Shown: positions 45,291 through 57,299 of the stretch, piece by piece
Layout of the letters: each line of letters begins with the position of its first letter
Position numbering within the stretch: position 1 is the first letter of the stretch
NCBI RefSeq assembly: GCF_902686445.1
Contig: NC_062232.1
Coordinates: 69,829,440 to 69,893,439 of the forward strand
Direction: 5' to 3'
Source: Sciurus carolinensis
Lineage: Eukaryota > Chordata > Mammalia > Rodentia > Sciuridae
DNA length: 64,000 nt
Translations under genes and position numbers: made by a program
Notes under the pieces: model-generated
Told to the model about the DNA's origin: nothing
Database searches by the model: none
The model's input: only the letters and a program-made list of their open reading frames with translations

Positions 45291-45659
45291 TGTGGCAGGC
45301 GAGACCCCGGGGTCCAGGGTTACACCACATGCATCCAAAGATGGCGACTGGCAGAGAGCCAAATGGCAGCGTGCTGAATGCGCCTTGAGAAAAACAGGAA
45401 GCATTTACCATTGGCTGTATGACAATTAGTTCAGTCGCCTAGTGCGTGGACAGATATATCTTACACGTATGCTTGAGCTCGTGATCGCTTGACCTTTAAT
45501 AGGACTGGATGGACATATCTGGTTACAATTGCTTATGTATGAGACTGTTTATATATTGAGGGTGTTATCTAAAGTGAAAAGCTGCTTCATGAACTTCTGA
45601 AGAGTACGTGTCCTTTGTCCCGCTGGTCAGCGGCAAGCGGCAAGCGGCGGCAAGCGGTA
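45291..45659 (+). mobile_element. ERVK-like solo LTR with perfect 6-bp duplication
   Basis: 369 bp, starting TGTGGCAGGCGAGACC and ending AAGCGGTA (last base pair TA rather than CA). It is flanked exactly by TCTGTC on both sides (45,285-45,290 and 45,660-45,665). A 6-bp duplication is typical of class II (ERVK/IAP) integrases. It is CpG-richer than its surroundings, has a YY1-like AAGATGGCGAC at 45,338-45,348, and ends in iterated CGGCAAG units (about 45,629-45,657). No viral interior is present. Confidence 0.75.
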
Positions 45660-45665
45660 TCTGTC

Positions 45666-45992
45666 CTTAAATATTTTCATAATAAGAGATCTAACTTTTA
45701 TTTTCTTTCTATAATCTCATCTCATTTTAATTCCTTTACAGAAATAATATGGCCTTTAAATTTCTTGTTTAAGTATTTGCTGGTATTTCATATTGTATTT
45801 TCTTGGGTGCATTTTCCTGTACAAAACATACATCAACTTCCCTAAGCATGTCTTTTTTTTCTCTTCCTCTGTCTCACTTCCCCTTTTTCTCTTATATTTT
45901 ATTTATTTTCTATCTTCCCCTTATTATAATCTATTTCAAATTTTCTCTCTTTTAATTTTTATTGGGAAATACAATGTAAATAAAAGTTACTG
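45666..45992. other. Pyrimidine-rich spacer
   Basis: T- and C-rich DNA between the solo LTR and the next LINE-1, without recognised genes. Its last 16 bases (45,977-45,992) are the 5' target duplication of that LINE-1. Confidence 0.5.
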
Positions 45993-47640
45993 GGGGAGAT
46001 CCAAGATGGCAGACTAGAGGGAGGCTATATTTCCTTGTCACTCCGTAATTTGGGATTCAAGCACAGGAAATACTGTTTCTCTGTGAAACACTAATTGCTG
46101 CTCACCAATCACCTGCCATTTACCCCATTTTTGTCCACCGTGATCATCTGCCGTCTGCCAGCATAATGCTTATGTTTTGAATGCAGATCGCTCACTGACT
46201 ACCACCTATCATCCACCATTTGCCCATTTGTCTGCCTCTTGCCTGCCCATTGCTCACCTTTCACCTATCCATCATGCACTGCCCAGTGTTCACCAGCTGA
46301 CTGTCCACTGTTCATCTGCAGATCACCTACAGACCACCAGTGAATCACCTGCTGCCTGCTGTTTCCTGGAAATCCATTGTCACATGAACCACAGGATTGG
46401 TTACACATGGATGCCACCATTTTGGGGCAATGGCCAGAGCCTTGAGGTTTGCTACTGGCAGTCACTGCCATCTTGGGGCATGGCCACCTCAGTTTGGAGA
46501 GTCAGGCCAGGGCCTGCAGACACATTGGGGTACCTGCAGATCTGGTTGCACCTGAGGTCTTTCTGCTTGGTGTGGTAGTGGCTGCCATTTGGCTGCCTCT
46601 TTACAAAGTTGCTTCTTTGTGTGAGTGCACCCCTGGTGGTCTCTCTGCTAGTCGAAAGGGCATTGATATCTAGGGACTGCAGCAAGACAGGGTCTGGGAA
46701 AGCTGAAGTCAAGGTTCATTAGATTGCAGCAGGGTTTGTGTGGACTATTCTGAGTCTGGCAAGCCTGTGGAAAGCCAGAGACTAGGGGCAGTTCCCTGGG
46801 AGGAAGCTATAGGTTGAAGAAACTGGAGGAAAACTGGGGGTCTCTCTAGCTCAGTGAGTCCTGAAGTGTGCAGAGACTGAAGGGGCCAGTTACAATGGAT
46901 GGGAAGACTGGAAGAGGGTATGAGGACATCTTGCTATTGGCTCACCCAGTCAACTGGTCCAGCACTCACTGGACTGGAGCTAACGTCAACCTCAGACAAC
47001 CCCACCTATCAGTGGAGAAGGGAAGCTGAGAAATTTTTAAAAGGCAACGAAAGCAATCATTCAATTTTCCATTGAGACTTTCCTCCTTTTTTCTTTCTTT
47101 TTCACCCTCTGTCTCACACTTCTATCATCTTTGAATCCAAATATGTTTCATACATCAATTTATTGAGGAACCTGATGACTGAATAGTATATGACAGTTTA
47201 GCTGTGTATTCTTATATTTTACTTTTTATCTTTTAAATCTATATATATTTTTTATCTCACCCACCTGTCTCCCTAGATTCTCTTTCTCACTTCTCTCATA
47301 CAAACAGCCATCGTCTAATTCCTCCCTCACTCTAACAATAAATTTTACCTCTACCTTCTCTCCCTCATAACTATCACATCTTATACTACTGTTCCCTCAT
47401 TGTCCATCATTTCAAAGGTAAACACTTTTAACAAACTTACTGTTTATATTGTAGACAATAATTGAACACTTCATTCTGTCTATTGTGACAAAATGGTAAA
47501 AGCCCTTAAGAGAGGCCATTTGGTTTAAGGTGGTATATCATTTGCATTGGGTGCTGTTAATATTGGTGTCTCCCTTAAAGGTGAGGTACTGGAAGCATTT
47601 AGGGACACTAAAAGACTGCAGGGAAGAATCTTTACTGCCT
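45993..47640 (+). promoter_or_regulatory. LINE-1 5'UTR (promoter region)
   Basis: The first 70 bases resemble the head of the young LINE-1 (AAGATGGC(A/G)GACTAGAG), but the following sequence differs. Instead of the G-rich monomer array there is a pyrimidine-rich patch of CACC/CCAT words (about 46,110-46,330), a GC-richer mid-part, then a T-rich segment (47,080-47,400). A 133-codon plus-strand frame (46,177-46,578) falls here; it is low-complexity and not recognised. Confidence 0.75.
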
Positions 47641-47675
47641 CAGCTCCATACTACTAGATGAGAAGACACGCAAAC

Positions 47676-48610
47676 ATGAAAAAACAAGGGAACAAAGTGC
47701 ACCAAACAAAGCACGATTTTCCAACAATAGAATCCATAGACAACACAGTAGAAGAAATGCCAGAGACGGAATTTAGAAAATACATAGTTAGATCGATCTT
47801 TGAAATAAAGGATGGTATTGGAGAGAAATACAGGAAGTGAAACATCAATTCAATAAAGAGGCAGAGATTACAAAAAGGAATCAAACAGAAATTCTTGAAA
47901 TGAAGGAAAAACTAAACTAAATTAAAAATTCATAGAAAGTATCAAGAACAGACTAGATCACTTGGAAGATAGAACCTCAGTTAATGAAGACAAAATATAT
48001 ATTCTGGAAGATGAAGTTGACAGCACAGAGAAGATGGTAAGAAACCATGAACAGAACTTCCAAGAAATATGGGATAACACAAAAAGACCAAATTTAAGAT
48101 TTATCAGGATAGATGAAGGTGTGGAGATACAAACCAAAGGAATGCACAATCTTTTCAATGACATAATAACAGAAAACATCCCAAATCTTAGGAATGAAAT
48201 GGAAAATCAAGTACAAGAAGCTTACTAGGACTCCAAATGTACAAAGTTAGAGCAGATCCACACCAAGGCATATTATAATGAGAATGACTCACACACAAAA
48301 TAAGGATAGAATTTTAAAGGCTTGGGGGATCTAATTACATATGGGAAACCCATTTGGATCTCCCTGATTTTTCAACCCAGACCCTCAATGCCATGAGATC
48401 CTGGAATAACATATATCAAGCTCTGAAAGAAAATGGATGACAACTGAGAATTTTATATACAGAAAAATTAAGCTTCAGAGTTGAAGATGAAATAAAAATC
48501 TTCCATGATAAACAGAAGTTAAAAGAATCCATAACTAGAAAGCCTGCATTACAGAACATTCTCAGCAAAATATTCCAAAAGGAGGAAAAAAAGAAACAAA
48601 ACAAAACAAA
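47676..48610 (+). pseudogene. LINE-1 ORF1 remnant
   Basis: The start is taken as the ATG at 47,676, which begins a Lys-rich N terminus like other ORF1 proteins. The first frame stops at 47,838-47,840 after a frameshift near 47,820. A second 88-codon frame (47,962-48,228) carries the end of the coiled coil (LEDEVDSTEKMV) and the RNA-recognition start (EIWDNTKRPNLRFIRIDEG). The C-terminal part follows in broken frames with 'atcttccatgataaacagaa'. It cannot encode the complete chaperone. Confidence 0.85.
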
Positions 48611-48734
48611 ACAAGGAAACCAGCAAAGGGAGTAACTACACTAAAGGAAAGGTCAATCAAAGGAGAAACTAAGTTAAGTTAAAAAGCCAAAAATAAACCA
48701 AAATGACTGATAATACAAATCCTATCTCAGTAAT

Positions 48735-51700
48735 AGACCCTGAATGTTAATGTCCTATACTAATCAATCAAAAGACATAGACTGCCAGATTGGAATTAAA
48801 AAAATGACCCAACAATATGTAGTCTTCAAGAGCCTCATCTCCTAGGAACAGATAACCACAGAATGAAGGTGAAAAGTTGGGAAAAAAATATCACTCACAT
48901 GGACTGCATAAACAAGCAGGAGTTCCCATCCTCATAACAGACAAAGTGGACTCCAAACCAAAGTTAGTCAGAAGGGATAAAGAAGGACATTTCATACTGC
49001 TTAAGGAAATCATATATCAACAAGACATAACAATGATAAATGTTTGACTACAACACAGTAATATTGGGTAACTTTAACACACTTCTCTCACCACTGGATA
49101 CATCTTCCAAACAAAAGCTAAACAAAGAAATTATAGAATTAAACGATACAATCAATGATTTAGACTTAATGAACATATATAGAATATTTCATTCATCATC
49201 AAATGAATAAACTTTCTTCTCCAAAGTACATGGGTCCTTCTCTACAATAGATCATATTTTGTGCCACAAAGCAATGCTTAGCAAATACAAAAAAGAATAG
49301 AAATACTACCCTGCATTCCATCAGATCATAATGGAATGAAATTAGAAATCAATGATAAATAAAAATATAAGCTATTCCAACACCTGGAGACTAAATAGCA
49401 TGCTATTAAATGATGAATAGGTAAAAGAAGAAACCAAAGAGGAAATAAAAAATACTTAGAGGTAAATGAGAACACTGATAAAATATATCAAAATCACTGG
49501 GGCTCTATGAAGACGGTGCTAAGAGGAAAGTTCATTGCATTGAGCTCAAAGATTAAAAGAATAAAAGGTCAAGAAAGAACCACAAACACACACACAACTC
49601 ACAAACTAACAAAAACTGACATTATAATAATAATGAGATAATAATGAGATGTTATTTGCCTATACTATACAGTAATAGTTGTGAAAACAAATTGTGTGAT
49701 AATGAAATTGATTGAAAAAGCAAATAGGGCAATACTGTCTCTTCCATTAAACCAGAAATTAAAGAAATTTGCAAATGTATAAAGCAATGCTATTCTCCTT
49801 GCTATTTCTTGTTTTGAAAAAATATAGTATTTTTTATAGAAATATTTCATTTAGACTTACAGTAATAGGCTTATTGTTGTAATTTAAAAATAAAGCATAA
49901 TAATTTATAAAAAGAAATAAATGACCTAACATTACATCTCAAAGCCATAGAAAAAGAAGAACAATTCAACATCAAAATCCCAGAAGACAGGAAATAATTA
50001 AAATCAGAGTTGAAATAAATGGAATTGAAACAAAAGAAACAATTCAAACAATTGACAAAACCAAAAGTTGGTTCTTTGAAAAAATAAATAAAATTGATAA
50101 ACCCTTAGTCACAACAACAAAGAGAAAGAGTGATAAAACGCAAATTACTAAAACTTCATGATGAAAAGGGAAATGTCATGACAAGTAATATTGAAATACA
50201 GAAGATAATTAGAAACTATTTTGAAAATTTATACTCAAATAAAATAGAAAATCTCAAAAACATCAACACATTTCTAGAGATATATAATCTATCCAAACTG
50301 ATGCAGGAGGACATATACAATTTAAACAGATACATTTCAAGCAAAGAAATAGAAGTTTCCAACAAGAGCCTATGAACCAAGAAAAGCCCAGGACCAAAAA
50401 GATTCTTAGTTGAGTTCTACAATACCTTCAAAAAAGAATTAACACCAATACTCCTCAAATTATTCCATGAAATAGTAAATGAGGGAACCCTTGCAAACTC
50501 GTCTATGAGTCTAGTATCACCTTGATACCAAAACCAGACAAAGACACATCAAGGAAAGAAAACTTCAGACCAATATCCCTAATGAATATAAATATAAAAA
50601 TTCCCAATAAAATTCTGACAAATCACATACAAATATATAATAAAAAGATAGTGCACCATGATTAAATGGGGTTCATCCCTGGAATGCAAGTTTGGTTCAA
50701 TATATGGAAATGAATAAATATGTCACCTTAATAGACTTAACGACAAGAATCATATAATTATCTCCAGAGAGGCAGAGAAAGCATTTGACAAGATGCAGCA
50801 CCTCTTCATGTTCAAAACACTAGAAAAACTAGGGATAGTAGGAACATATCTCAATGTTGTAAAAGCTATCTATGCTAAATCCATGACCAACATCATTCTA
50901 AATGAAGAAAAGTTAAAAGCATTCCCCCGAAAAACTGGAAAAAGACATGAATGCCCTCTTTGACCACTTCTATTCAACATCATCCTTGAAACCCTAGCCA
51001 GAGCAATCAGAAAGATAAAAAAGTAAAGGAATATGAATAGGAAAACAAGAATTCAAACTATCACTATTTACCGATGACATAATTCTATATTTGGAAGATT
51101 TGAAAAGTTCCACCAGAAAACTTCTAGAACTCATAAATCAATTCAGCAAAGTAACAGTATATAAAATCAATACCCATAATTCAAATGCATTTCTATACAA
51201 AAGTGAAAAATCCACTGAAAGTGAAATTAGGAAAACTATCACATTCACAAAACCTCGACAAAAATAAAATACTTGGGAATCAATCTAATGAAAGTGGTAA
51301 AAGACCTCTACAATAAGAACTACAGAACACTAAAGAAAGAAATTAAAGAAAACCTTCAAAAATGGAAAAATCTTCCATGCTCTAGGTTAGGCAGAATTAA
51401 TATTGTCAAAATGACCATACTACCAAAAGTGTTATACAGCTTCAATGCAATTCCTATTTAAATCCCAGTGACATTCTCAATAGAACTAGAAAAAACAATC
51501 ATGAAATTCCTTTGGAAAAATAAGAGACCCAGAATAGCTAAGGTAATCCTTAGCAGGAAGAGCAAAGCAGGAGGGATTGCAATACCAGAACTTTAAATTA
51601 TATTACAGAGCAATAGTAACAAAGACTGCATAGTGTTGGCACCAAAACAGACAGGTAGACCAATGGTACAAAATAGAAGACACAGAGACAAACCCATTTA

Positions 51701-52770
51701 AATATGGTTATCTCATACTAGACAAAGGTGCCACAAACATACATTGGAGAAAAGATAGCCTCTTCAACAAATGTGTTGGGAAAACTGGAAATCAATATAT
51801 AATAAAATAAAATTAAACCTCTGTCTCTCAACCTGTACAGAAATCAACTCAAAGTGGATTGAAGACTTAGGCATTAAAACAGAGACCCTTCACCAAACAG
51901 AAGAAAACATAGGCCCAAATCTTCATCATGTCGGTTTGGGACCTGACTTCCTTTACAAAACTCCTAAAGCACAGGAAGTAAAATTTAGAATCAATAAATG
52001 GGATGGATTCAAACTAAAACGCTACTTCTCAGCAACAGAAACAATCAATAATATGAAGAAAGAGCCTACAGAATGGGAAAAAATCTTTACCATATGCAAC
52101 TCAGATAAAGCACTAGTTTCCAGGATATATGAAGAATTCAAAAATCTTAACACCAAAAAACAAATAACCCAATAAATTAATGGACTAGGGAACTGAAGAG
52201 AAACTTCACAGAAGAAGAAATACAATTGATCAACAAACATATAAAAAATGTTATCATCTCTCGCAATTAGAGAAATGCAAATCAAAGCTGCTCTGAGATT
52301 TCATCTCACTCCAGTCAGAATCACAATTATCAAGAATAAAATCAATAATAAGTGTTGTCATGGTGAAAAAGGTACACTCATACATTGTTGGTGGGACTGC
52401 AGATTGGAGCAACCACTTTGGAAAGCAGTATGGAGATTCCTCAGAAAACTTGAAATGGAACCACCATTTGACCCAGCTATCCTATTCCTTGGTTTTTACC
52501 CAAAGGACTTAAAATTAGCATACTACACTAATGCAGCCACATCAATGTTTATAGCAGTTCAATTCACAATAGCAAAACTATGGAATCAACCTAGATGCCC
52601 TTCAACAGATGAATGGATAAAGAAAATATGGTATATATACACAATATAGTATTATTCAGCCTTAAAGAAGAATGAAATTATGGCATTTGCAGATAAATGG
52701 ATGAAACTGGAGATAATCATGCTAAGTGAAATAAGCCAATCCCAAGTAACCAAAAACAGAATGTTTTCTC
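48735..52770 (+). pseudogene. LINE-1 ORF2 remnant
   Basis: The endonuclease region (48,735-49,620) reads through many stops, with landmarks 'agacatagactgccagattg' and 'aagtggactccaaaccaaag'. An unidentified insert follows at about 49,622-49,905. In the reverse-transcriptase region motif A reads [10 protein letters not shown] (Glu codon at 50,769-50,771 where Asp is expected), and the active-site box at about 51,067-51,078 reads FTDD rather than FADD. The C-terminal domain is split into 134- and 133-codon frames (51,771-52,175; 52,248-52,649), the second containing HCWWDC. An in-frame stop before the C terminus follows at 52,647. Confidence 0.92.
49622..49905. other. Unidentified insert in LINE-1 ORF2
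   Basis: About 280 AT-rich bases interrupt ORF2 between 'aactaacaaaaactgac' and 'aaataaatgacctaaca'. The insert ends with an AATAAAGCATAAT-like segment, suggesting a retroposed transcript end. Its edges may be duplicated (TGACATTATA vs TAACATTACA). No family recognised. Confidence 0.4.
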
Positions 52771-52963
52771 TGATAAGTGGATGCTGATCCGTAGTGAGTC
52801 ATGGGTAGGGAAGAATGAAGGAAGTTTGGGTTGTACAGAGTGGAGTGAGGGGAGGGGTAGGCAAGTAGGGATGGGAAGGATGGTAGATTAAGACAGACAT
52901 TATTACCCTATATACACGTATGAAAAAAATAAAAAAAGAAAAGATTAAATAAAAATTTCTGTA

Positions 52964-52965
<2 letters not shown>

Positions 52966-52994
<29 letters not shown>
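52966..52994 (+). repeat. (TA)n microsatellite
   Basis: About 14 TA units just past the LINE-1 3' target duplication. Confidence 0.95.
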
Positions 52995-52998
<4 letters not shown>

Positions 52999-53000
<2 letters not shown>

Positions 53001-53617
53001 CACATAAATTTCAAATAGTTAAATCTGCTAATTTTAATAATAGAATATTAACTTTATATCAGAAACTTCTACAACTATATGCCCACAACCTTAACTTTTG
53101 TATGAATCCTGTTCTTTCATTCACAGATTTATCTAATTTCCACCTTTTCTTGCAAAATATATTTGAGCTTTTTAAATTAATAACCTACAAGTAGAAACAT
53201 TCTGGGAATATAGTTTGTCACTCAATATTGTTGAGATTCATGCATGCCAATGCCTATTATTAAAATCGAATCATTTTACTTTCTGTACATTATTGTAGTA
53301 TAGGACTTTACCATAAGTTCTTGATCTATTGTAACTTTGTTAGTTATTTGGGCTTTTGTTCAGCATTTACTTTTAGCTTTTTTAAACATATCTTCTTGAG
53401 CACACATATAAGTGATATTTAAGAAACATAAATAAACAGTATTATTAGGGCAAGAACATACACAACATTACCAACTAAAATACAATTTTTTGGAAAGAAT
53501 TATATCATCTTTTATTGCCAAGCATATTAAGATTCTACTGTCACAGAATAGCAGATAGTGTCTTTCTTTAGTATCAGTTTACAGTTGCTTTGTGTTAGTG
53601 CCCTTGCTAAGATTTAG
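52999..53617. other. Unclassified AT-rich DNA, possibly old LINE-1
   Basis: Text such as 'taatttccaccttttcttgc' and 'tagtataggactttaccata' is only weakly LINE-1-like. No gene is visible. Confidence 0.3.
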
Positions 53618-54006
53618 TGTTATGGGCTGAATTATGTTCCACTTCCAAATTTATTTGTGAAAGTGCCAACCATCTATACCTCAGAATGTGGCTGTATTTG
53701 GACACAGGATTTTAATGAAGCAATTAAGACATAATGAATTTATATGTATATACTCTAATCCAATACATCTGGTATCTTTATAAGAAGAGAAGATTGTGGT
53801 ACAGATACATAAAAATGGATGACCATATAAGAACACAACCTGAAAGTGGTTACCTGCAAACCAAAAAGAGAGGCCCCAGAAGAAACTAAGCCTTCCAGTA
53901 ACCTGATGTGACACATGTAGCTTCTTGAATTATGATAATACAAAATTCCAATTTAGACCCAGACAGGCTATGCTATTTGTTAAGGCTGCACTAGAAAACC
54001 AATACA
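53618..54006 (+). mobile_element. MLT1-type MaLR solo LTR
   Basis: Starts TGTTATGGGCTGAATTATGT and runs through CCTCAGAATGTGGCTGTATT, TCTAATCCAATACATCTGGT, ATCTTTATAAGAAGAGAAGA, ACCTGCAAACCAAAAAGAGA and GGCCCCAGAAGAAACTAAGC to CTAGAAAACCAATACA. These are MLT1C/D-style landmarks in order. Confidence 0.9.
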
Positions 54007-54036
54007 CTTAATATTATCTATTTTTTTTTTTTTTTG

Positions 54037-54120
54037 GTGCGGGGGTGCTGGGGATCAAACCCAGGGCCTTATGCTTACAAGGCAAGCACTCTACCGACTG
54101 AGCCATCTCCCCAGCCCCCA
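54037..54120 (-). mobile_element. ID SINE, reverse, young insertion
   Basis: The plus strand shows a T-run (54,021-54,036), then the complement of an ID body: GGGGATCAAACCCAGGGCCT (B box complement) to CGACTGAGCCATCTCCCCAG (A box complement). It is flanked by a perfect duplication ATATTATCTATTTTT (54,011-54,025 and 54,121-54,135). Confidence 0.93.
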
Positions 54121-54135
54121 ATATTATCTATTTTT

Positions 54136-54901
54136 AAATATTTTTTATCTTAATGTAAAATTACATTTGATTTAAAATTAATCTGCACTTTCCTTCTTCC
54201 TAGCATAGTGGAACATCTTAAAATGTTCATTTGCCATCTATGATTCTTCTTCTGTGGAAAATCTTTTTGTCATTTTGTCAATTGCTCTATTAATAGGTTA
54301 TTTATCTTCTATCTATTGATGTGTGTATTTTTTATTAACTAATCTTTAAGTACATTCTTCAGAAAAAATCTTTGTCAACTATAGGTGTTGTAAATATCTT
54401 ATGTCTTATGGAATGCCTTCTCATTTTCCTTATCAGTCATACATATTTTTGTTATGTATAATAAATCTGGTAATAATATCATTTATTCTTATAAATGTTT
54501 TAAGTAATGTTTCATTTTTTATGTTGATCCTTAATAGATCCATAATTGCATTTTTTGTAGAGGTGAAATAAGTATTTAATTTTTTCTTCAATGGAATGCC
54601 AGTCATTTAAACACCACTTATTAATCATTTTCTTATGTTTTTTGATTTAATTCTCTTGTCTACTTTACTTCATTCATCAGTTTACTAATCAATATGATCC
54701 TAATACTATGACCTTAATAAATTCTTGAGAACAGATAGGGAAAATAAGAGGGATAATTCTACTGTAGTATGAAGAATATGTGTGCTATTGTTAGACTTTT
54801 GTTCTCCCCAAATTTTAAAGGGTCAGTCTATAAAATACCAATAAAAACATTCAAATTTTTATTTGAATTTCCATGAAATTTGAGTCAATATGAGAATAGA
54901 T
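54136..54901 (-). mobile_element. Reverse LINE-1 fragment, left part
   Basis: Antisense old LINE-1: 'gtcaattgctctattaatag', 'tattaactaatctttaagta', 'aatggaatgccagtcattta', 'aatcaatatgatcctaatac' and 'atttgaatttccatgaaatt'. It is interrupted by a MaLR LTR and resumes at 55,341. Confidence 0.65.
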
Positions 54902-55340
54902 TTTTCCACTGGAACCAAATACCTTTTTATAACAACTTAGAAGAGGAAAAGTTTATTTGGGTTTAAGGTTTAAGAGGTTCAGTCCATGGTCAGCCAAATC
55001 TATCACTCTGGGTCTGAGGTAAGGTGTAACAATATAGCAGAGAGGCATGGTATAGGAAAGTCACTCACTTCATGGTAGCCAGGAAACAGATGGAGAAGGA
55101 GAAGTCAGGGGGACAAAATATACACCCAAGGGCATTCCCCAAGTGACCCACCTCCTCCAACCATGCCCTACCTGCTCAAAGTTACCACCCAAAACAGGAT
55201 TCCTTTCAAATGATTAACCTATCAAATAGATTAATCCACTAATTAGAATGCAACTTTAGTAATATAATCATTTCATGTCTGAATATTCTGCATTAGCACA
55301 AGGGTTTTGGGGGGACATCACATATCCAAACCATACCAAA
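54902..55340 (-). mobile_element. MaLR solo LTR, reverse
   Basis: Complement of the sciurid MaLR LTR: 'agaagaggaaaagtttattt', GAGGTTCAGTCCATGGTCAG, GTAGCCAGGAAACAGATGG, GTGACCCACCTCCTCCAACC and CACATATCCAAACCATACCA. The first roughly 20 bases are weak. It lies inside a reverse LINE-1. Confidence 0.85.
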
Positions 55341-55460
55341 CTTTTTTGACACAGTCATCTTTATCCATGACCATGACATATCTCCCAATAATATAGTTTT
55401 TTGCAATATTGAAAATGATTTACTGATTTTTATGTAACTATATTTGGATTTTATGTTTTT
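55341..55460 (-). mobile_element. Reverse LINE-1 fragment, right part
   Basis: 'tatccatgaccatgacatat' and 'ctcccaataatatag' follow on from the LINE-1 interrupted at 54,901. Beyond about 55,460 the match fades. Confidence 0.55.
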
Positions 55461-56395
55461 ATACATATAACATTATTGTTTGTATTTAAAATTGATTAAT
55501 GTTTAACCTTTTTTTGTTTTCATTGTGGAAACAGCTAATATCTGTTCTAAAAGTATATTTTTGTCCTGTTATAATGTTGTACAGCCTCAGTGATATAGCT
55601 AAATTTACAAATGACCTTAATCTTGTTTATCTTTGAGGACAGGATGCCTATAGGCCAGATGTTTCTCTTCAGGTATTGAAGATAAAATTGTTTGGATCTA
55701 AGATGACTGCCAAAATGATCATTAAACAACATCTAACTTCATTATAATCCCATGTTTATTATAAATGGTATATCCCCTAGTGCCATGATAGTTGATAAAT
55801 ACCATGAAATTGCTGTGAAAGAACCATTAAAGAGAAAAATATGGAACCCAATTTTCCTGAAAATCTCTACTCATTCACAAAAATGTCATGGATATGTCTA
55901 ACCTTTATTAGTCTCTTCCTTTCTCCTCCTTCCTTTTATCCCATATCTATTACCTCTAAACTCATCATAGGTTAAGAAGTTCATTTGTTGTTTACCTCAC
56001 AATTCTATCCTTTTCTAAGAAAAAAAAAACCTTCCTTCACTGCTCAATTGGTGCTCAGTCTTGTCATTAGAATCCACACTTTCAAGAGGGAGAAAAGACC
56101 AATTTGACATCAAACATTGGTAAAAAGTATTATCTTTGTCTTACCAGACACATTGTAGGTATTTTTGGAAGTAGACATATACAATCAAATAATCTGAGAG
56201 TAACGTCACATTTAATTGATCATTGCTAGTTCTTATAGTGTTTATTTTCTCATTTCATTAAATTGGTTAGAATATTATGATTAATGCCAAACAAAAGTAG
56301 TGGAATTGTAACTTCTCTGCATCCTTTTAGGAGGGATATGGCTATAATAAAAGACACTGGAGGGGCTCATAAAAAGACAAATTATCACATACAGA
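55461..56395. other. AT-rich unclassified intergenic DNA
   Basis: No gene or named repeat recognised. Confidence 0.4.
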
Positions 56396-56400
56396 TGGCA

Positions 56401-56832
56401 TGTATTTTACTCAGCTTTTTTATCTTTGTGACCAAAATACCTTACAAGAACAATTAGAGGAAAAAAAGTTTATTTGACACTGGTTATTTCAGAGGTCTTA
56501 GTCCAATAACAGCTGATTCTATTGCTCTGAACCTGAGGTGAACAACATCATGGAAGTTTATGGAGGAAGTAAGCAGTTCAGAACATGGTGATTAGAAATC
56601 AAAGAGAGCTCTCCTCACCACAGTCAAAATATAAACCCCAAAGGAAAACTCCCACAGATCTACCTCCTTCATTCACACACTATCTGCTTATACTTACCAC
56701 CCAATTAATTCCTATCCATGGATTAATACACTGATTAGGTTACAACACCAAAATATCATCTTTTCACCTCTGAACATTCCTGCATTATATCACACATGAG
56801 CTTTTGGGAGATACCACATATCCAAAATCTAA
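56401..56832 (-). mobile_element. MaLR solo LTR, reverse, with 5-bp duplication
   Basis: Starts TGTATTTTACTCAGCTTTTT, runs through TTTCAGAGGTCTTAGTCCAA, CTACCTCCTTCATTCACACA and CACATGAGCTTTTGGGAGAT, and ends near CCAAAATCTAA. The flanking TGGCA at 56,396-56,400 and 56,833-56,837 is the 5-bp duplication expected for ERVL/MaLR integration. Confidence 0.88.
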
Positions 56833-56837
56833 TGGCA

Positions 56838-57299
56838 TGGGACACAATGAAGGCTAACATTAGAAAGGAAACAGAGTAGCTAGAAGGCAGAAGAAAGAAT
56901 AATAAAAAGATTTAGGTCACTGCCTTTATTTGGGTTTCCTCCAGAAAGGCAAGGCAGAGCAGAGTGAACAATTTAGTTTCTACCAGTTTGATGTTTTTCT
57001 GTGGAATCTGGTCATCAAAGAATGATGAAAGCAGAGAAATACTCCTTCTGTGGTATACAGGCCAAGTAGAAAAACTACAGATATTGATGTACTAGATTGT
57101 ATATCAAATGCTTTCTTTTAGATGGGTCCTTTTTATTTTAATAATTTAAAAAGCCATTGGAAGGACAGTCTATACCCAGTTATTAAGGTCTCTTATCATA
57201 TCAAAACATCATAATATACAGAATATTAACAAAACTTATTTACAATATGATTTTCTTGACTTTTCCTGATTTCAGAGTAATCGCTTTTAATATCTTAAA
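56838..57299. other. Unclassified spacer
   Basis: No recognised gene or repeat. Confidence 0.4.

Larger units (their letters stand above)
45993..52945 (+). mobile_element. Near full-length LINE-1, mutated
   Basis: Starts GGGGAGATCCAAGATGGCAG and ends in an A-rich tail. It is flanked by TAAATAAAAGTTACTG (45,977-45,992) and TAAATAAAAATTTCTG (52,946-52,961), 14 of 16 identical. The order is 5'UTR (to about 47,640), ORF1, ORF2 and a short G-rich 3'UTR (52,790-52,890). About 6.95 kb includes an unidentified 280-bp insert in ORF2. All frames are broken, so it is a dead copy. Confidence 0.92.

Noticed and set aside
46177..46578. 133-codon ORF as a host gene
   Set aside because: It falls within the LINE-1 5'UTR, is low-complexity, and is overlapped by antisense frames. 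No motif was recognised.
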